In this document: piece by piece, positions 5,801 through 12,701 of the stretch | Position numbering within the stretch: the first letter of the stretch is position 1 | Layout of the letters: each line of letters begins with the position of its first letter | Source: a virus | Reading direction: 5' to 3' (one strand) | Virus record (IMG/VR): IMGVR_UViG_3300042866_002576 | Coordinates: 1-21,711 of that record | DNA: 21,711 nucleotides | The notes under the pieces: generated by a model | What the model was told of the DNA's origin: nothing | Databases searched by the model: none | The model's input: the letters and a program-made list of their open reading frames with translations, nothing else | Translations under genes and position numbers: made by a program

Positions 5801-6637
5801 TCAGAAGGGGACGTCGTCGTCCAAGTTCGCGGGAGTCGCCGTGGGCGTCTCGGGCTTCATCGACTTGCGCTCGATCTTCGAGACGCTTCGGGCCTCGAAG
5901 TATCCCGCGTTGTTCCAGTCCCACTCCAGTTCGCACAACTGATCGAGCTTCACGGCATGGAGCATGGAGTGCGGGACGCTGACCCACTGCCTGCCTTCGG
6001 TCGCGTGCGAGAACAGCACGGCGGAAACGCCCGGGCCGCGATCAACGACCTTCTCCGGCATGACGGCATCGCAGCCCTGATTGGGCCACTTCTTCGCGAC
6101 GCCCTCGTGCGGTCGCGCCGGAGCCTTCTTCAGGGGAGGGGCGGCGGTCGGAGGAGGCGCACTCGCCGGGGCGGGAGCAGGCTTCGGCGCAGGGGCGGAA
6201 CGCACCTCCGGACGAGGCGCAGGGCGATTGTCGTTGCCGCGTGCAACCCGGTCGAACTCCCCGTCCTCGCACTCCTCGCCGACGATCATCGTCATGCTCG
6301 CGAGCGAGTACCTGCGGAGGTAGGAAACGACCGACCCGAGCTGCTGCGCCGTTGCGCGGTCAGGCAGCGACATGCCGACGGTGGAGGCGATCCACTCGCC
6401 GCTTGCGTGCATGATCGTCGTCGTGACGGCGACCTCACCGGGTGGGGTCGTGATGGTCTGCACGACGGACAGGGCCTGCTTCGCGAGCGGAACGCGGACG
6501 GCGGCAAGGTGCGCGCCGAGCGATGCGTAGCGATTCTTAAAGTGCGGGTTGACCGAATCCAACGGCGGGTTGTTGATCTCCGCCTGCGCCTTCGCCAATG
6601 CGGCAGCGAGCGCACCAATCGATTGCGAACAGTTCAT
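5801..6637 (-). CDS. erf: ERF-family single-strand annealing recombinase with SSB-like tail (278 aa)
   Basis: The ATG at 6637 has AAGGAG upstream. Residues 5-135 carry the ERF pattern: LAKAQAEINNPPLDSVNPHFKNRYASLG, a strand region TTIMHASGEWIAS, and ATAQQLGSVVSYLRRYSL. ERF proteins form rings that bind single-stranded DNA and anneal complementary strands in phage recombination. A Pro/Ala-rich linker (about 139-175) follows, then a second folded region, and the protein ends in NLDDDVPF. That acidic DDD(V/I)PF end is the hallmark of bacterial SSB C-termini, which recruit partner proteins. The gene opens its own unit from a TAGGGT promoter at 6693-6698 and is followed by the Gp157-like gene. Confidence 0.88.
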   Translation of the reverse strand: MNCSQSIGALAAALAKAQAEINNPPLDSVNPHFKNRYASLGAHLAAVRVPLAKQALSVVQTITTPPGEVAVTTTIMHASGEWIASTVGMSLPDRATAQQLGSVVSYLRRYSLASMTMIVGEECEDGEFDRVARGNDNRPAPRPEVRSAPAPKPAPAPASAPPPTAAPPLKKAPARPHEGVAKKWPNQGCDAVMPEKVVDRGPGVSAVLFSHATEGRQWVSVPHSMLHAVKLDQLCELEWDWNNAGYFEARSVSKIERKSMKPETPTATPANLDDDVPF

Positions 6638-6668
6638 TCTCTACTCCTTGTGTTGAGATGGCACAGCC

Positions 6669-6710
6669 ACGCGACTGCGCTGCCCCAATGATACCCTAGA
6701 TCGGGGTAGG
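6669..6710 (-). promoter_or_regulatory. Leftward promoter with leader hairpin, variant copy 4 (ERF unit)
   Basis: The minus strand carries TAGGGTATCAT with the -10 TAGGGT at 6698-6693. Upstream is CTACCCCGATC in place of the 26-bp box of the other units. The predicted leader starts a short hairpin GCGC-AGUC-GCGU at 6680-6669, again 13 bases after the -10, with a loop ending in GUC. No good -35 is visible. The element occupies the whole 73-base gap between rusA and erf. Confidence 0.5.
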
Positions 6711-7169
6711 TTAGTTGGGTCGGTACGACCAAATTCCAGATTTCGGTGCATCGGCAACGACGATCGTCGCGCCGGATCCGAGGCCGTCATCCGCCCACTC
6801 GCGCTCCACCGCGATGCACGCCACCTGCCTGTCGTCGCGGTACGCGATCCCGGAGAGCGCATCGCAGATCGCACGCGCCAACTTGTCGCAGTCCGCGTAC
6901 CCGGGCCGCGCCGGGGCGGACGCACGGATGGAGCCGGATCGCCCGAAGTGACTGCGTGGCCGCACGAACCGGAACTTCGCGATGACGCAGACGTCACCCT
7001 CACGGAGCGGGCATCCGTGCGCCCGGGCGGCGGCGGCAACGCTCGCCCTCCAAGGCTTGACCTTCTTCGAGTTCTCGATCATCACCGTTCGCCCGTTGCG
7101 CAGAGACACGAGGCGCTTCGATCCCTGTGCCGCCGGATCGCCGTCCACGAAGAACACGGTCATGTCCAT
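6711..7169 (-). CDS. rusA: RusA-family Holliday-junction resolvase (152 aa)
   Basis: The product contains the RusA signatures: an N-terminal strand with PAAQGSKR (residues 12-19), and YADCDKLARAICDALSGIAYRDDRQV (91-116) with the acidic residues D93, D95 and D112/D113 that bind Mg2+ and cut Holliday junctions in the family. RusA enzymes resolve recombination intermediates and branched phage DNA before packaging. The length is slightly above the usual 120-140 aa. Two ATGs (7169 and 7163) are possible starts; neither has a clear ribosome site, so translation may be coupled to the preceding gene, which ends 10 bases upstream. It is the last gene of the long unit that starts at 10644. Confidence 0.88.
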   Translation of the reverse strand: MDMTVFFVDGDPAAQGSKRLVSLRNGRTVMIENSKKVKPWRASVAAAARAHGCPLREGDVCVIAKFRFVRPRSHFGRSGSIRASAPARPGYADCDKLARAICDALSGIAYRDDRQVACIAVEREWADDGLGSGATIVVADAPKSGIWSYRPN

Positions 7170-7178
7170 GCGCGCAGG

Positions 7179-7433
7179 CTACATACGCGCCTGCTTGCGG
7201 TACTCGCGGCGCTGCGCCGCTCGGGTGTGGGCGCGAACCGGGTTCGCCAACTCAGCGGCCTCGCGAAGCACCTGCTGCACCTCGGCCCGGAGCTCCTCCT
7301 CGAAAGCGAGGCGGCACAGGTCGAGGGTGGCAATCTCCCGGAGCCGATCGGCGAGCGGTGGCCGTCCGCGCCACTTGCCCCACACGCGGCAGGGCGCGCA
7401 GCCGACACCATTGAGGCAGCGGCAGCTCGTCAT
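7179..7433 (-). CDS. Small cysteine-cluster protein (84 aa)
   Basis: The ATG at 7433 overlaps the upstream stop (ATGA). The N-terminus MTSCRCLNGVGCAPCRVWGK has four Cys at 4, 6, 12 and 15 (CxCx5CxxC), probably a zinc knuckle. The rest is a long helix rich in Arg, Glu and Ala (LRAEVQQVLREAAELANPV) with a basic end. No family is recognised. It stands directly before rusA in the same unit. Confidence 0.6.
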   Translation of the reverse strand: MTSCRCLNGVGCAPCRVWGKWRGRPPLADRLREIATLDLCRLAFEEELRAEVQQVLREAAELANPVRAHTRAAQRREYRKQARM

Positions 7434-7600
7434 CGCTTCGCCTTCTTCTTGGATGCGTGGTGCATATACAGCCCGAGCCGCTGGTTGGCCCGGGCGAGGT
7501 CACGCTTCAGTTCCTTGATGCGTTGGACGGCAATCATGCCGACCGTAGCGGTCGTTCCCTTCTGCCTCAGCAGCCACTCCGTAAGTTCGGTGTCGTTCAT
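7430..7600 (-). CDS. Small basic helical protein (56 aa)
   Basis: The ATG at 7600 overlaps the stop of the upstream gene (ATGA), and its own stop overlaps the next start. The product is 56 aa: an acidic N-terminus (MNDTELTEWLLRQKG), a helical centre (QRIKELKRDLARANQRLGLY) and a Lys-rich tail (HHASKKKAKR). It may be a DNA- or RNA-binding peptide, judged by charge only. A longer open extension upstream was rejected because it would overlap the preceding gene by about 100 bases. Confidence 0.55.
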   Translation of the reverse strand: MNDTELTEWLLRQKGTTATVGMIAVQRIKELKRDLARANQRLGLYMHHASKKKAKR

Positions 7601-7962
7601 TTGCCGTACTCCCCAAAGCAGTCCCACCCGCGAGACTCCGCGATCTGCTGCGGAGTCCGCTGCTCGAAGCCCATGAGCGCCTGCTCGCTCGAGGTGCGTG
7701 CGCAGCATTCCCGCCTTGCCTCGTCGCGTTCGACGGTGACACGGTGAACGCTGGCGTCGAGGATGCCGACCATCTTCTCCAAGCGGTCGAGGTCCGTGGC
7801 CGTCACGGTCGCAACGGAGGCCATCACGTGCTTGTGGCCCGATACCTCCTCCGAGAGTTTCTGGTTGCGCTGCGTGAGGATCGTGACCTCGCGCTGCAGG
7901 CGATCGCGCTCCGCCTCCAGCCTGCGGATGACGGGTCCGGCGAGTGGATGCCAGCCCATCAT
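7597..7962 (-). CDS. Coiled-coil protein (121 aa)
   Basis: The start at 7962 (ATG ATG) overlaps the upstream stop. The second ATG at 7959 is an alternative. Residues 12-42 form a clear coiled coil (VIRRLEAERDRLQREVTILT...), and residues 56-85 form a second helical region. A C-terminal WDCFGEYGK end follows. Proteins of this type often oligomerise and act as scaffolds or regulators, but no family is recognised. It is coupled to its neighbours by four-base overlaps. Confidence 0.65.
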   Translation of the reverse strand: MMGWHPLAGPVIRRLEAERDRLQREVTILTQRNQKLSEEVSGHKHVMASVATVTATDLDRLEKMVGILDASVHRVTVERDEARRECCARTSSEQALMGFEQRTPQQIAESRGWDCFGEYGK

Positions 7963-8291
7963 GGCTTCTTCTCCACCTTCGGGGGTAGTTTGATCACGCC
8001 ATTTGCCAACAGGGCCTCGTCCCATTGGAGCGAGCCTACGCGGTTGGCGCTCTCGGCGAAGTCGCAGAGCGCCCGGAGCTTGGCGACCGAAAGGATCCAC
8101 AGCGAGTGGCATCCGTCTGACCCGGGCTTCCGCGTGAACAGAGTCACGCTCGGCGCGTCGTCGCAACCGAGGTCGTAACCGTACAGGCACGCCACGAGCT
8201 CGTGCTCGTGCTGATCCTCCGGCGTGCAGGTTCCGAGGACGATCTCGATGGTGCCGCTGATGTTGTTGCTTGGCTGCTGAAGTCGCATCAT
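7959..8291 (-). CDS. Hypothetical protein (110 aa)
   Basis: The ATG at 8291 (followed by a second ATG at 8288) overlaps the upstream stop and follows an AGAGGA site. The product is beta-like at the N-terminus (SGTIEIVLGTCTPEDQHEHELVACLYGY), then has a possible strand-helix unit (CHSLWILSVAKLRALCDFAESANRVGSLQW) and a Lys/Pro-rich end. Five Cys are present without a zinc-type spacing. No family is recognised. Confidence 0.65.
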   Translation of the reverse strand: MMRLQQPSNNISGTIEIVLGTCTPEDQHEHELVACLYGYDLGCDDAPSVTLFTRKPGSDGCHSLWILSVAKLRALCDFAESANRVGSLQWDEALLANGVIKLPPKVEKKP

Positions 8292-8470
8292 CCCTGTCCT
8301 CTGTAGAGTTCGCGCTCGATCTCGGCCGCTTCGGCGGCACGCTCCGCATCGCGATCGCGCTTGCGGATCAGGCATCGGGAGCACAGCCGATGCTCGGGGT
8401 CACGGTCGATCATGCAGCTGCACTCATGCCCGAGATGCTCGTTCCGGGCGATGATCCGCTCGATGTTCAT
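8288..8470 (-). CDS. Small zinc-ribbon-like protein (60 aa)
   Basis: The ATG at 8470 overlaps the previous stop by four bases. Residues 15-33 read HECSCMIDRDPEHRLCSRC, a CxC-x10-CxxC arrangement (C17, C19, C30, C33) that could bind one zinc. A strongly charged helix follows (KRDRDAERAAEAAEIERELY). Small phage zinc proteins of this size often bind nucleic acid or host enzymes, but this is not shown here. Confidence 0.6.
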   Translation of the reverse strand: MNIERIIARNEHLGHECSCMIDRDPEHRLCSRCLIRKRDRDAERAAEAAEIERELYRGQG

Positions 8471-8787
8471 CGCCACACCTCCTTCAGACGCCAGACCTTG
8501 ATCATGCGTCCGTGCGTCGACGGGCGCTTCGACGGGATCACCTCGCCCGTCCACTCGAACAGGCGGCGGAACACGGAGCCCCGGGCGTTGCCGAGCGCCT
8601 CATACGAGTGCCCGGCCATCTCCATCGCGTAGGCGAGGTCATCGCTGTTCACGGTGCCGTTGCGCTGCGCGAGTTCGTAGGCGCGGCGCTGCGCGTAGGC
8701 GAGCCACAGGGGCCTCGCGCCTGCGGCGAGCGCCATGCCGTGCTCCTTGCGGCGCTGCGCCTCTGCTTCGTCAAAGAGCGATTCCAT
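8467..8787 (-). CDS. Winged-helix-like phage protein (106 aa)
   Basis: The ATG at 8787 has GGAGGA upstream and lies inside the end of the CsrA-like gene (17-base overlap). The product has WLAYAQRRAYELAQRNGTVNSDDLAYAMEMAG, then GNARGSVFRRLFEW and SKRPSTHGRMIKVWRLK at the end. The order helix, NG.V.SDD(L/V), helix, GSVFR, then a beta hairpin with R..THGR.I.VWRL is common in small phage proteins that look like winged-helix domains. Their biochemical role is unknown. It fits a DNA-binding accessory gene of the replication/recombination unit. Confidence 0.7.
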   Translation of the reverse strand: MESLFDEAEAQRRKEHGMALAAGARPLWLAYAQRRAYELAQRNGTVNSDDLAYAMEMAGHSYEALGNARGSVFRRLFEWTGEVIPSKRPSTHGRMIKVWRLKEVWR

Positions 8788-8974
8788 CGGTTCCTCCTTC
8801 GGGCCGCTTGGCGCGACCGATCTCGACTTGCTTCGGGGCACGGATCACGATGCGTGTCCGGCCCATCGACATGGGCGTTGCCTCGATGACGACCGGGCCG
8901 TGCGCGGTTCGGACGACGAGGTCCTCGCGGTCGCGGCGCAGCGTCATCACGATGCATCCGGTCTTGTCAGGCAT
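8771..8974 (-). CDS. csrA: CsrA-like RNA-binding regulator (67 aa)
   Basis: The ATG at 8974 has AAGGAGG upstream and overlaps the previous stop. Alignment by eye to CsrA/RsmA is good: IVMTLRRDREDLVV resembles the first strand with its (T)RR..E.(L/I)V(V/I), and GRTRIVIRAPKQVEIGRA (residues 38-55) matches the conserved V-R-I-G-(V/I)-x-A-P-K-x-V-x-(V/I)-x-R end of the family. The length fits the roughly 60-70 aa of CsrA. CsrA dimers bind GGA motifs in mRNA leaders and block or enhance translation. Eight or nine residues precede the usual start of the family; an internal ATG (codon 10) is another possible start. A phage copy could regulate host or phage messages. Confidence 0.6.
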   Translation of the reverse strand: MPDKTGCIVMTLRRDREDLVVRTAHGPVVIEATPMSMGRTRIVIRAPKQVEIGRAKRPEGGTDGIAL

Positions 8975-9344
8975 CGTCGTCCTCCTTCACGAGATCGATG
9001 AGCGCGAGCGAGATGCCCTGCACGAGGTCCTTCGCGAACTCGTCCCCGACACCGTCGGGCGTGTCGCCCGGGGCAACGTCGGACGACGAGGTGGCGAGGA
9101 AGGCATCGGCACGGCTGCTCGTGATCGCGTAGTACGCACGCACCTGCCATTGCCTTCGCTCCCGGCCCATGTCCTTGTCCGTGACGATGCGCAGGATGGC
9201 AGGCAGCGAGAACACGTGGACGATGCCGAGCCCGAGCGTTTCGAGCGCATCGCATGGGGGTGGATTCTTGAGGAACTCTTTGGGCAGCTCCGTGACGGGC
9301 ACGTGCTTGATTTCAGGAAACTCGAATCTGCTTCGGACGTTCAT
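8967..9344 (-). CDS. Hypothetical protein (125 aa)
   Basis: The ATG at 9344 has GGAAGGAA upstream, 20 bases after the stop of the 426-aa gene. The product has a possible beta-rich domain (SRFEFPEIKHVPVTELP, GLGIVHVFSLPAILRIV, RRQWQVRAYYAITSS), then an acidic helical end (EFAKDLVQGISLALIDLVKEDDDA). No family is recognised. Its stop overlaps the CsrA-like start. Confidence 0.65.
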   Translation of the reverse strand: MNVRSRFEFPEIKHVPVTELPKEFLKNPPPCDALETLGLGIVHVFSLPAILRIVTDKDMGRERRQWQVRAYYAITSSRADAFLATSSSDVAPGDTPDGVGDEFAKDLVQGISLALIDLVKEDDDA

Positions 9345-9363
9345 GGTTGGTTCCTTCCTTGGT

Positions 9364-10644
9364 TCAGGGCTCGATGGGATCGGACAGGTTGAGGCGAAGG
9401 TCGCTCGCCATGATCTGCTGCACGGGCTCGGGAATCTCGTTCCAGTCCCACACCCGGCGCAGCGCGGCCTGCAACTCGACCTCGCGCTGTCGGCGGCGCT
9501 CGACCTCCTCGCGCTGCTGCGCCGCCCGGGCCTCCGCCGCCCGGGCTGCGCGAGCCTCGGCGCTCTCCGGGTGCAGCGGGTGCGCCTGACCGACGGTGGC
9601 AACGTCCCGCTGCTGCCATCCGCGCCGAACCACGGGCATCATGCGCACGATGTCCGCGAAGCGCGGCCAAGTCGAGCCCATGCCGCTGCCGAAGGCGGTC
9701 CACCTGCGAGCGCTGATTCCCGCCTTGCGAGCGAAGGTCTTCGTGGCATACGCATCCTCGTGCCACATGCGGCCCGAGTGCACGTCCGCGTACTTGCGGA
9801 AGGAGCGCATCAGCAGGGACGGAACCATCGAAGGAATGTCGGTGTTCGAGTTCGGGGCCACCGTCAGGCCCGTGAGCAGCGCTCGGATCCTGCTTGCGAA
9901 GTCCGAGACTTCGCGAGCGGCGTCTCCGAGCATCACGGAGATGCCCTGCGTGAAGATCGGCATCGTGCACACGAACTCCAACTGCTCACGGCCCGGGTTG
10001 ACGCGAGCGAAGGTCACGAGCCCGAACGCATCGACGAGCGCGACCATGTTCGAGAACAGGTTCTTGATCTGAACCGAGTCGCTGGTCATCGTCATCCAGA
10101 AGCAGTCCCGATCGGGGAACTCGAATGCACCCGGGCGAGCGTACAAGGTCGTGTCGCGATACAGGTTCAGTCCGCTGTCGCCGTCCGGGCCTTCAAGGCA
10201 GAGCGGCCTGCTGGAGCGCTCTGCGTGCCTCGCGACCGAGCGCAGCACTGCGTGGTGCATCTGGAAGAGGACGGTGTTGGCGCCCCAGTTGCTGCCGTTG
10301 CGCTGAGCCCACTCGGAGACACAACGCACCGCATCGGACTGCAGCGCCATGAACTCCTCTCGGTTGCAGAAATCAACCTCACCCGCCATCTCGTGGATGG
10401 CGATCATCCGGTTGTCGAACGCCTCGCTCACCATGCGAGCCATCACGATGATCGTGTTCGTCGCGCCCGGGCGACCAGACCAGAGGTGGGACAGCGCACG
10501 GCGCAGCTCCTCGCCGTCGCGAACGCGAACGGCAGTTCGCAGCCACTCCCCGGCGATCCGGAGGTCGTTGACGTTGGGGTGAGACAGCGGGATGCGGAAG
10601 GCTCCGCGAGCGGCCTCGTAGCAGTACAGGTGGGTGGTCGGCAT
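9364..10644 (-). CDS. Large protein of unknown function, first gene of unit (426 aa)
   Basis: The ATG at 10644 follows CGAGGAGAC and gives MPTTHLYCYEAARGAFRIPL. An open extension to 10710 would include the leader hairpin and was rejected. No catalytic motif is recognised. Visible parts are a mixed helical N-terminal half with conserved-looking DFCNREEFMALQSDAVRC, a central region with DRDCFWMTMTSDSVQIKNLFSNMVALVDAFG, a basic segment (MRSFRKYADVHSGRMWHEDAYATK) and a long Arg/Glu/Ala coiled coil at about residues 357-398. Its promoter is the same element that drives the amidoligase unit, so it could belong to the same programme. A structural, replicative or modification role cannot be decided. 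Confidence 0.75.
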   Translation of the reverse strand: MPTTHLYCYEAARGAFRIPLSHPNVNDLRIAGEWLRTAVRVRDGEELRRALSHLWSGRPGATNTIIVMARMVSEAFDNRMIAIHEMAGEVDFCNREEFMALQSDAVRCVSEWAQRNGSNWGANTVLFQMHHAVLRSVARHAERSSRPLCLEGPDGDSGLNLYRDTTLYARPGAFEFPDRDCFWMTMTSDSVQIKNLFSNMVALVDAFGLVTFARVNPGREQLEFVCTMPIFTQGISVMLGDAAREVSDFASRIRALLTGLTVAPNSNTDIPSMVPSLLMRSFRKYADVHSGRMWHEDAYATKTFARKAGISARRWTAFGSGMGSTWPRFADIVRMMPVVRRGWQQRDVATVGQAHPLHPESAEARAARAAEARAAQQREEVERRRQREVELQAALRRVWDWNEIPEPVQQIMASDLRLNLSDPIEP

Positions 10645-10686
10645 GACCGTCTCCTCGTTCGTTCGCCGCCTCCCGGGCGGCACGGC

Positions 10687-10703
10687 GCAGGCGACTTGCC
10701 CGC
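10687..10703 (-). promoter_or_regulatory. 5' leader hairpin, copy 2
   Basis: GCGGGC and GCCUGC pair (six pairs, one G-U) around the loop AAGUC. The position relative to the -10 (13 bases) is the same as in copy 1. Several stem bases differ from copies 1 and 3 while pairing is kept. Confidence 0.6.
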
Positions 10704-10713
10704 TGCTCACATG

Positions 10714-10781
10714 ATACCCTACCCCGCCGTAGGCGCTAGGGGGTGGGTCGGGAAAGTGGCGATTTTCGGAGAAATTCTCGC
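10714..10781 (-). promoter_or_regulatory. Shared leftward promoter/operator element, copy 2
   Basis: The 26-bp box at 10714-10739 is identical to copies 1 and 3, with TAGGGT (minus strand) at 10721-10716. The second block at 10753-10781 matches copy 1 in 28 of 29 bases, including the palindrome GAGAAATTCTC at 10769-10779. It drives the unit that begins at 10644. The spacer between box and block is 13 bases here and 14 in the other copies. Confidence 0.65.
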
Positions 10782-10837
10782 CGGACCCTGAATGCTCTAG
10801 GAACGCTCGCTATTCTGCCCGGGCGATCCCCCGGAAG

Positions 10838-10871
10838 CGCCCCGCGCAGAGCCTCTAGGCCACGCGGGGCG
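10838..10871 (+). terminator. Hairpin followed by T-rich bases
   Basis: CGCCCCGCG at 10838-10846 pairs with CGCGGGGCG at 10863-10871, and GCCT/AGGC pairs inside the loop. On the plus strand GTTTCGTTT follows, which would suit rightward termination, although no rightward gene ends here. It may act as a barrier against antisense transcription, or be part of a paired terminator with 10913-10951. Confidence 0.45.
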
Positions 10872-10912
10872 TTTCGTTTCCGGCCCCGGGCCCCGGGCCC
10901 CGCCCAATGAAA

Positions 10913-10951
10913 CCCGCCCCGGGTGACGCCAGCATGGCGGCCCGGGGCGGG
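10913..10951 (-). terminator. Terminator of the amidoligase/amidotransferase unit
   Basis: CCCGCCCCGGG at 10913-10923 pairs with CCCGGGGCGGG at 10941-10951, and an inner stem CGCCA/TGGCG (10927-10931/10935-10939) caps it. On the minus strand the stem is followed by TTTCATT. It lies 20 bases beyond the stop of the leftward amidotransferase gene at 10971. Confidence 0.65.
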
Positions 10952-10970
10952 GAACGAGAAAGAAGGTTCG

Positions 10971-11705
10971 TCAGGCGAACAGGTCGCTGCCGAGGAAGAG
11001 GCGCGAGGACTGCTCGCGGGGTCGCAGCGCCATCGTACGCACGCCGCGCTCCGCGCCAACCGAGATCAGGAACACCTGATCGTCGGGCACCTGATACACG
11101 CGTCCGGGCAGCGCCTGCCGCGTGGACGCGTACCACACCGTGCCGCTCTTGGTCACGGACCAGAACAGCGGGTTGCCGCGCCGCGCAAGCACGATGCCCT
11201 CCGGCACGATGGCGGCGACCGCGCAGGGCGCGTACGGATCGACATCGTTGACCGCATCCGCGAAGCGCTTGAGGATGGAGCCCTCGCCTGCCTCGACATG
11301 GCGCGCAAGCACCTCGCTGTCGCACTCCGTGTACAGGCGCAGGCCGCGCTCCTCCGCGATGCTCTCGTAGTTGCCGATCACGCCGTTGTGAACGAGGAAG
11401 CAGGCCTCGCGCTGCCAACGGAACGGGTGCGGGTGGTTGTTGTCGTTCCGGCAGGCGTCCCCGTGCGTTGCCCACCGCGTGTGCCCGATCAGGCCGATCG
11501 CGCCCTCTCCCCGGGCGACATCCTCCGGGTGGGACACGACCGAGCCCGGGCGCTTGAACGAGAAGATCTGGCGATCCTCGTTCATCCAAGCGAGCCCGAA
11601 GGCGTGGTGCCCACGGTGCACCTGCGAGTTCGCGACGGAGACGAGCGCGGGGAGCGCGAGGGAGGGGAGCGGGACGGCGGAGTACATTCCGAAGATTCCA
11701 CACAT
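10971..11705 (-). CDS. Stand-alone class II glutamine amidotransferase (244 aa)
   Basis: The ATG at 11705 gives MCGIFGMYS, so after Met removal Cys2 is the N-terminal nucleophile of an Ntn-type glutaminase. Further family motifs are RGHHAFG (31-37), GHTRWATHG (74-82, glutamine-carboxylate Arg), HNGVIGNYE (106-114, oxyanion Asn and Gly) and ECDSEVLARH (127-136). Such domains hydrolyse glutamine and pass ammonia to a partner. In GlmS, PurF and AsnB the partner is fused; here the protein ends after the glutaminase domain. The gene lies 38 bases downstream of an amidoligase gene in the same unit, so that enzyme is the likely partner. The reaction product is unknown. Confidence 0.88.
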   Translation of the reverse strand: MCGIFGMYSAVPLPSLALPALVSVANSQVHRGHHAFGLAWMNEDRQIFSFKRPGSVVSHPEDVARGEGAIGLIGHTRWATHGDACRNDNNHPHPFRWQREACFLVHNGVIGNYESIAEERGLRLYTECDSEVLARHVEAGEGSILKRFADAVNDVDPYAPCAVAAIVPEGIVLARRGNPLFWSVTKSGTVWYASTRQALPGRVYQVPDDQVFLISVGAERGVRTMALRPREQSSRLFLGSDLFA

Positions 11706-11743
11706 GGTCGTTGCCTTTCTCGTTGGGGTTCTCGTTCGTTCGT

Positions 11744-12664
11744 TCAGGCGGCGTCCTGCCGCTGCTGGGACGGGCGCAGTCCGCTGCGCTCGTCGTGACG
11801 GATGGCGAGGGCCTTGAGCGTCTTCTCCGCAGCCTTGCGGGTGAAGACCTCGTGGCCGAGTTCGCCGTAGTTCTTGGCGCGGTGCCCGTGGCCGAACCAC
11901 AGGCGGCGGCACATGTAGCGCACCTGCTGCTCGCCGTGGGTGCTGCCGAACGCGGCCCACGAGCGGACGCGGCTGTCCCAACCACCGACATCGACGCCGT
12001 CGAGCGCCATCTCGACGAGGGTCAGGCACATCTGAACCCACGCGGCGATCTTGGCCGGGTTGAGCGAACCGGAGAACACGCGGAACTCGACGGTCTCCAT
12101 GCGGTTCGACAGGAAGTTGGCCCAGTTGAGGACGCGGTAGCGATCGGACATGTCGTGGCGACCGTAGCCGCGAGCGATCGTGTCCTTCGTCTGGCCCTGC
12201 CACGAGAACTGCTTGTTGAGTTCGGTCTTCACCGGGCGGCAGTAGCCGCCGCGACGGCGATCCGGGCTCCCGCTCATCGCGTACAGCGCGTCCTCGAACT
12301 GCCCGACGAGCATCGTGAGGCGGCGCATCGCGGCGACATCCTGCGTGGGGAAGGCAACGTGCACGTGCAGGCCGCACGAGTTGTTGGTCACGCCGCCCCA
12401 AGCCTTGATCTGCGCGCAGGCGGCGCGGATGTTGTCGAGGCCATCGCGGCCCTTGAGCACGGGGCTCACGAACTCGACCGCACGGCTGCTGCGGAAGTGC
12501 AGCGAGCCATCGGCGTCCGCACGCCACTTGCGGCCGGAGAACTCGGGCAGGCCGTTGACGGGGTTGCCAGCGTGGTAGCGGCCGACGGACACGGGGGCAT
12601 CGTGGGAGATGCCGCACTCGATCTCGATCCCGTAGGTCAGGTCAGCGGCGGTGATTCGGGGCAT
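11744..12664 (-). CDS. Amidoligase (COOH-NH2 ligase family, 306 aa)
   Basis: The ATG at 12664 follows GAGGAACGAGCA; an ATG at 12688 lies in front of the ribosome site and was rejected. The product has the Amidoligase_2 pattern related to the glutamine-synthetase/gamma-glutamylcysteine-ligase fold: YGIEIECG (11-18), WRADADGSL (47-55), AVEFVSPVLKG (62-72), NNSCGLHVHVAF (94-105), YRVLNW (177-182) and TVEFRVFSGSLN (191-202), supplying the Glu, His and Arg residues for Mg-ATP and substrate. Such enzymes join a carboxylate to an amine using ATP. It is the first gene of a two-gene unit with a class II amidotransferase, and diverges from the ParB/TET/glycosyltransferase genes. The substrate (DNA base, peptide or metabolite) is not known. 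Confidence 0.85.
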   Translation of the reverse strand: MPRITAADLTYGIEIECGISHDAPVSVGRYHAGNPVNGLPEFSGRKWRADADGSLHFRSSRAVEFVSPVLKGRDGLDNIRAACAQIKAWGGVTNNSCGLHVHVAFPTQDVAAMRRLTMLVGQFEDALYAMSGSPDRRRGGYCRPVKTELNKQFSWQGQTKDTIARGYGRHDMSDRYRVLNWANFLSNRMETVEFRVFSGSLNPAKIAAWVQMCLTLVEMALDGVDVGGWDSRVRSWAAFGSTHGEQQVRYMCRRLWFGHGHRAKNYGELGHEVFTRKAAEKTLKALAIRHDERSGLRPSQQRQDAA

Positions 12665-12701
12665 TGCTCGTTCCTCGTTCTCCCGCATCCGGCGGGTCGG
12701 A

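Noticed and set aside
9169-10791. 540-codon rightward open frame opposite the 426-aa gene
   Set aside because: His/Arg/Ala-rich antisense shadow. The leftward frame has a ribosome site, promoter and normal protein composition.
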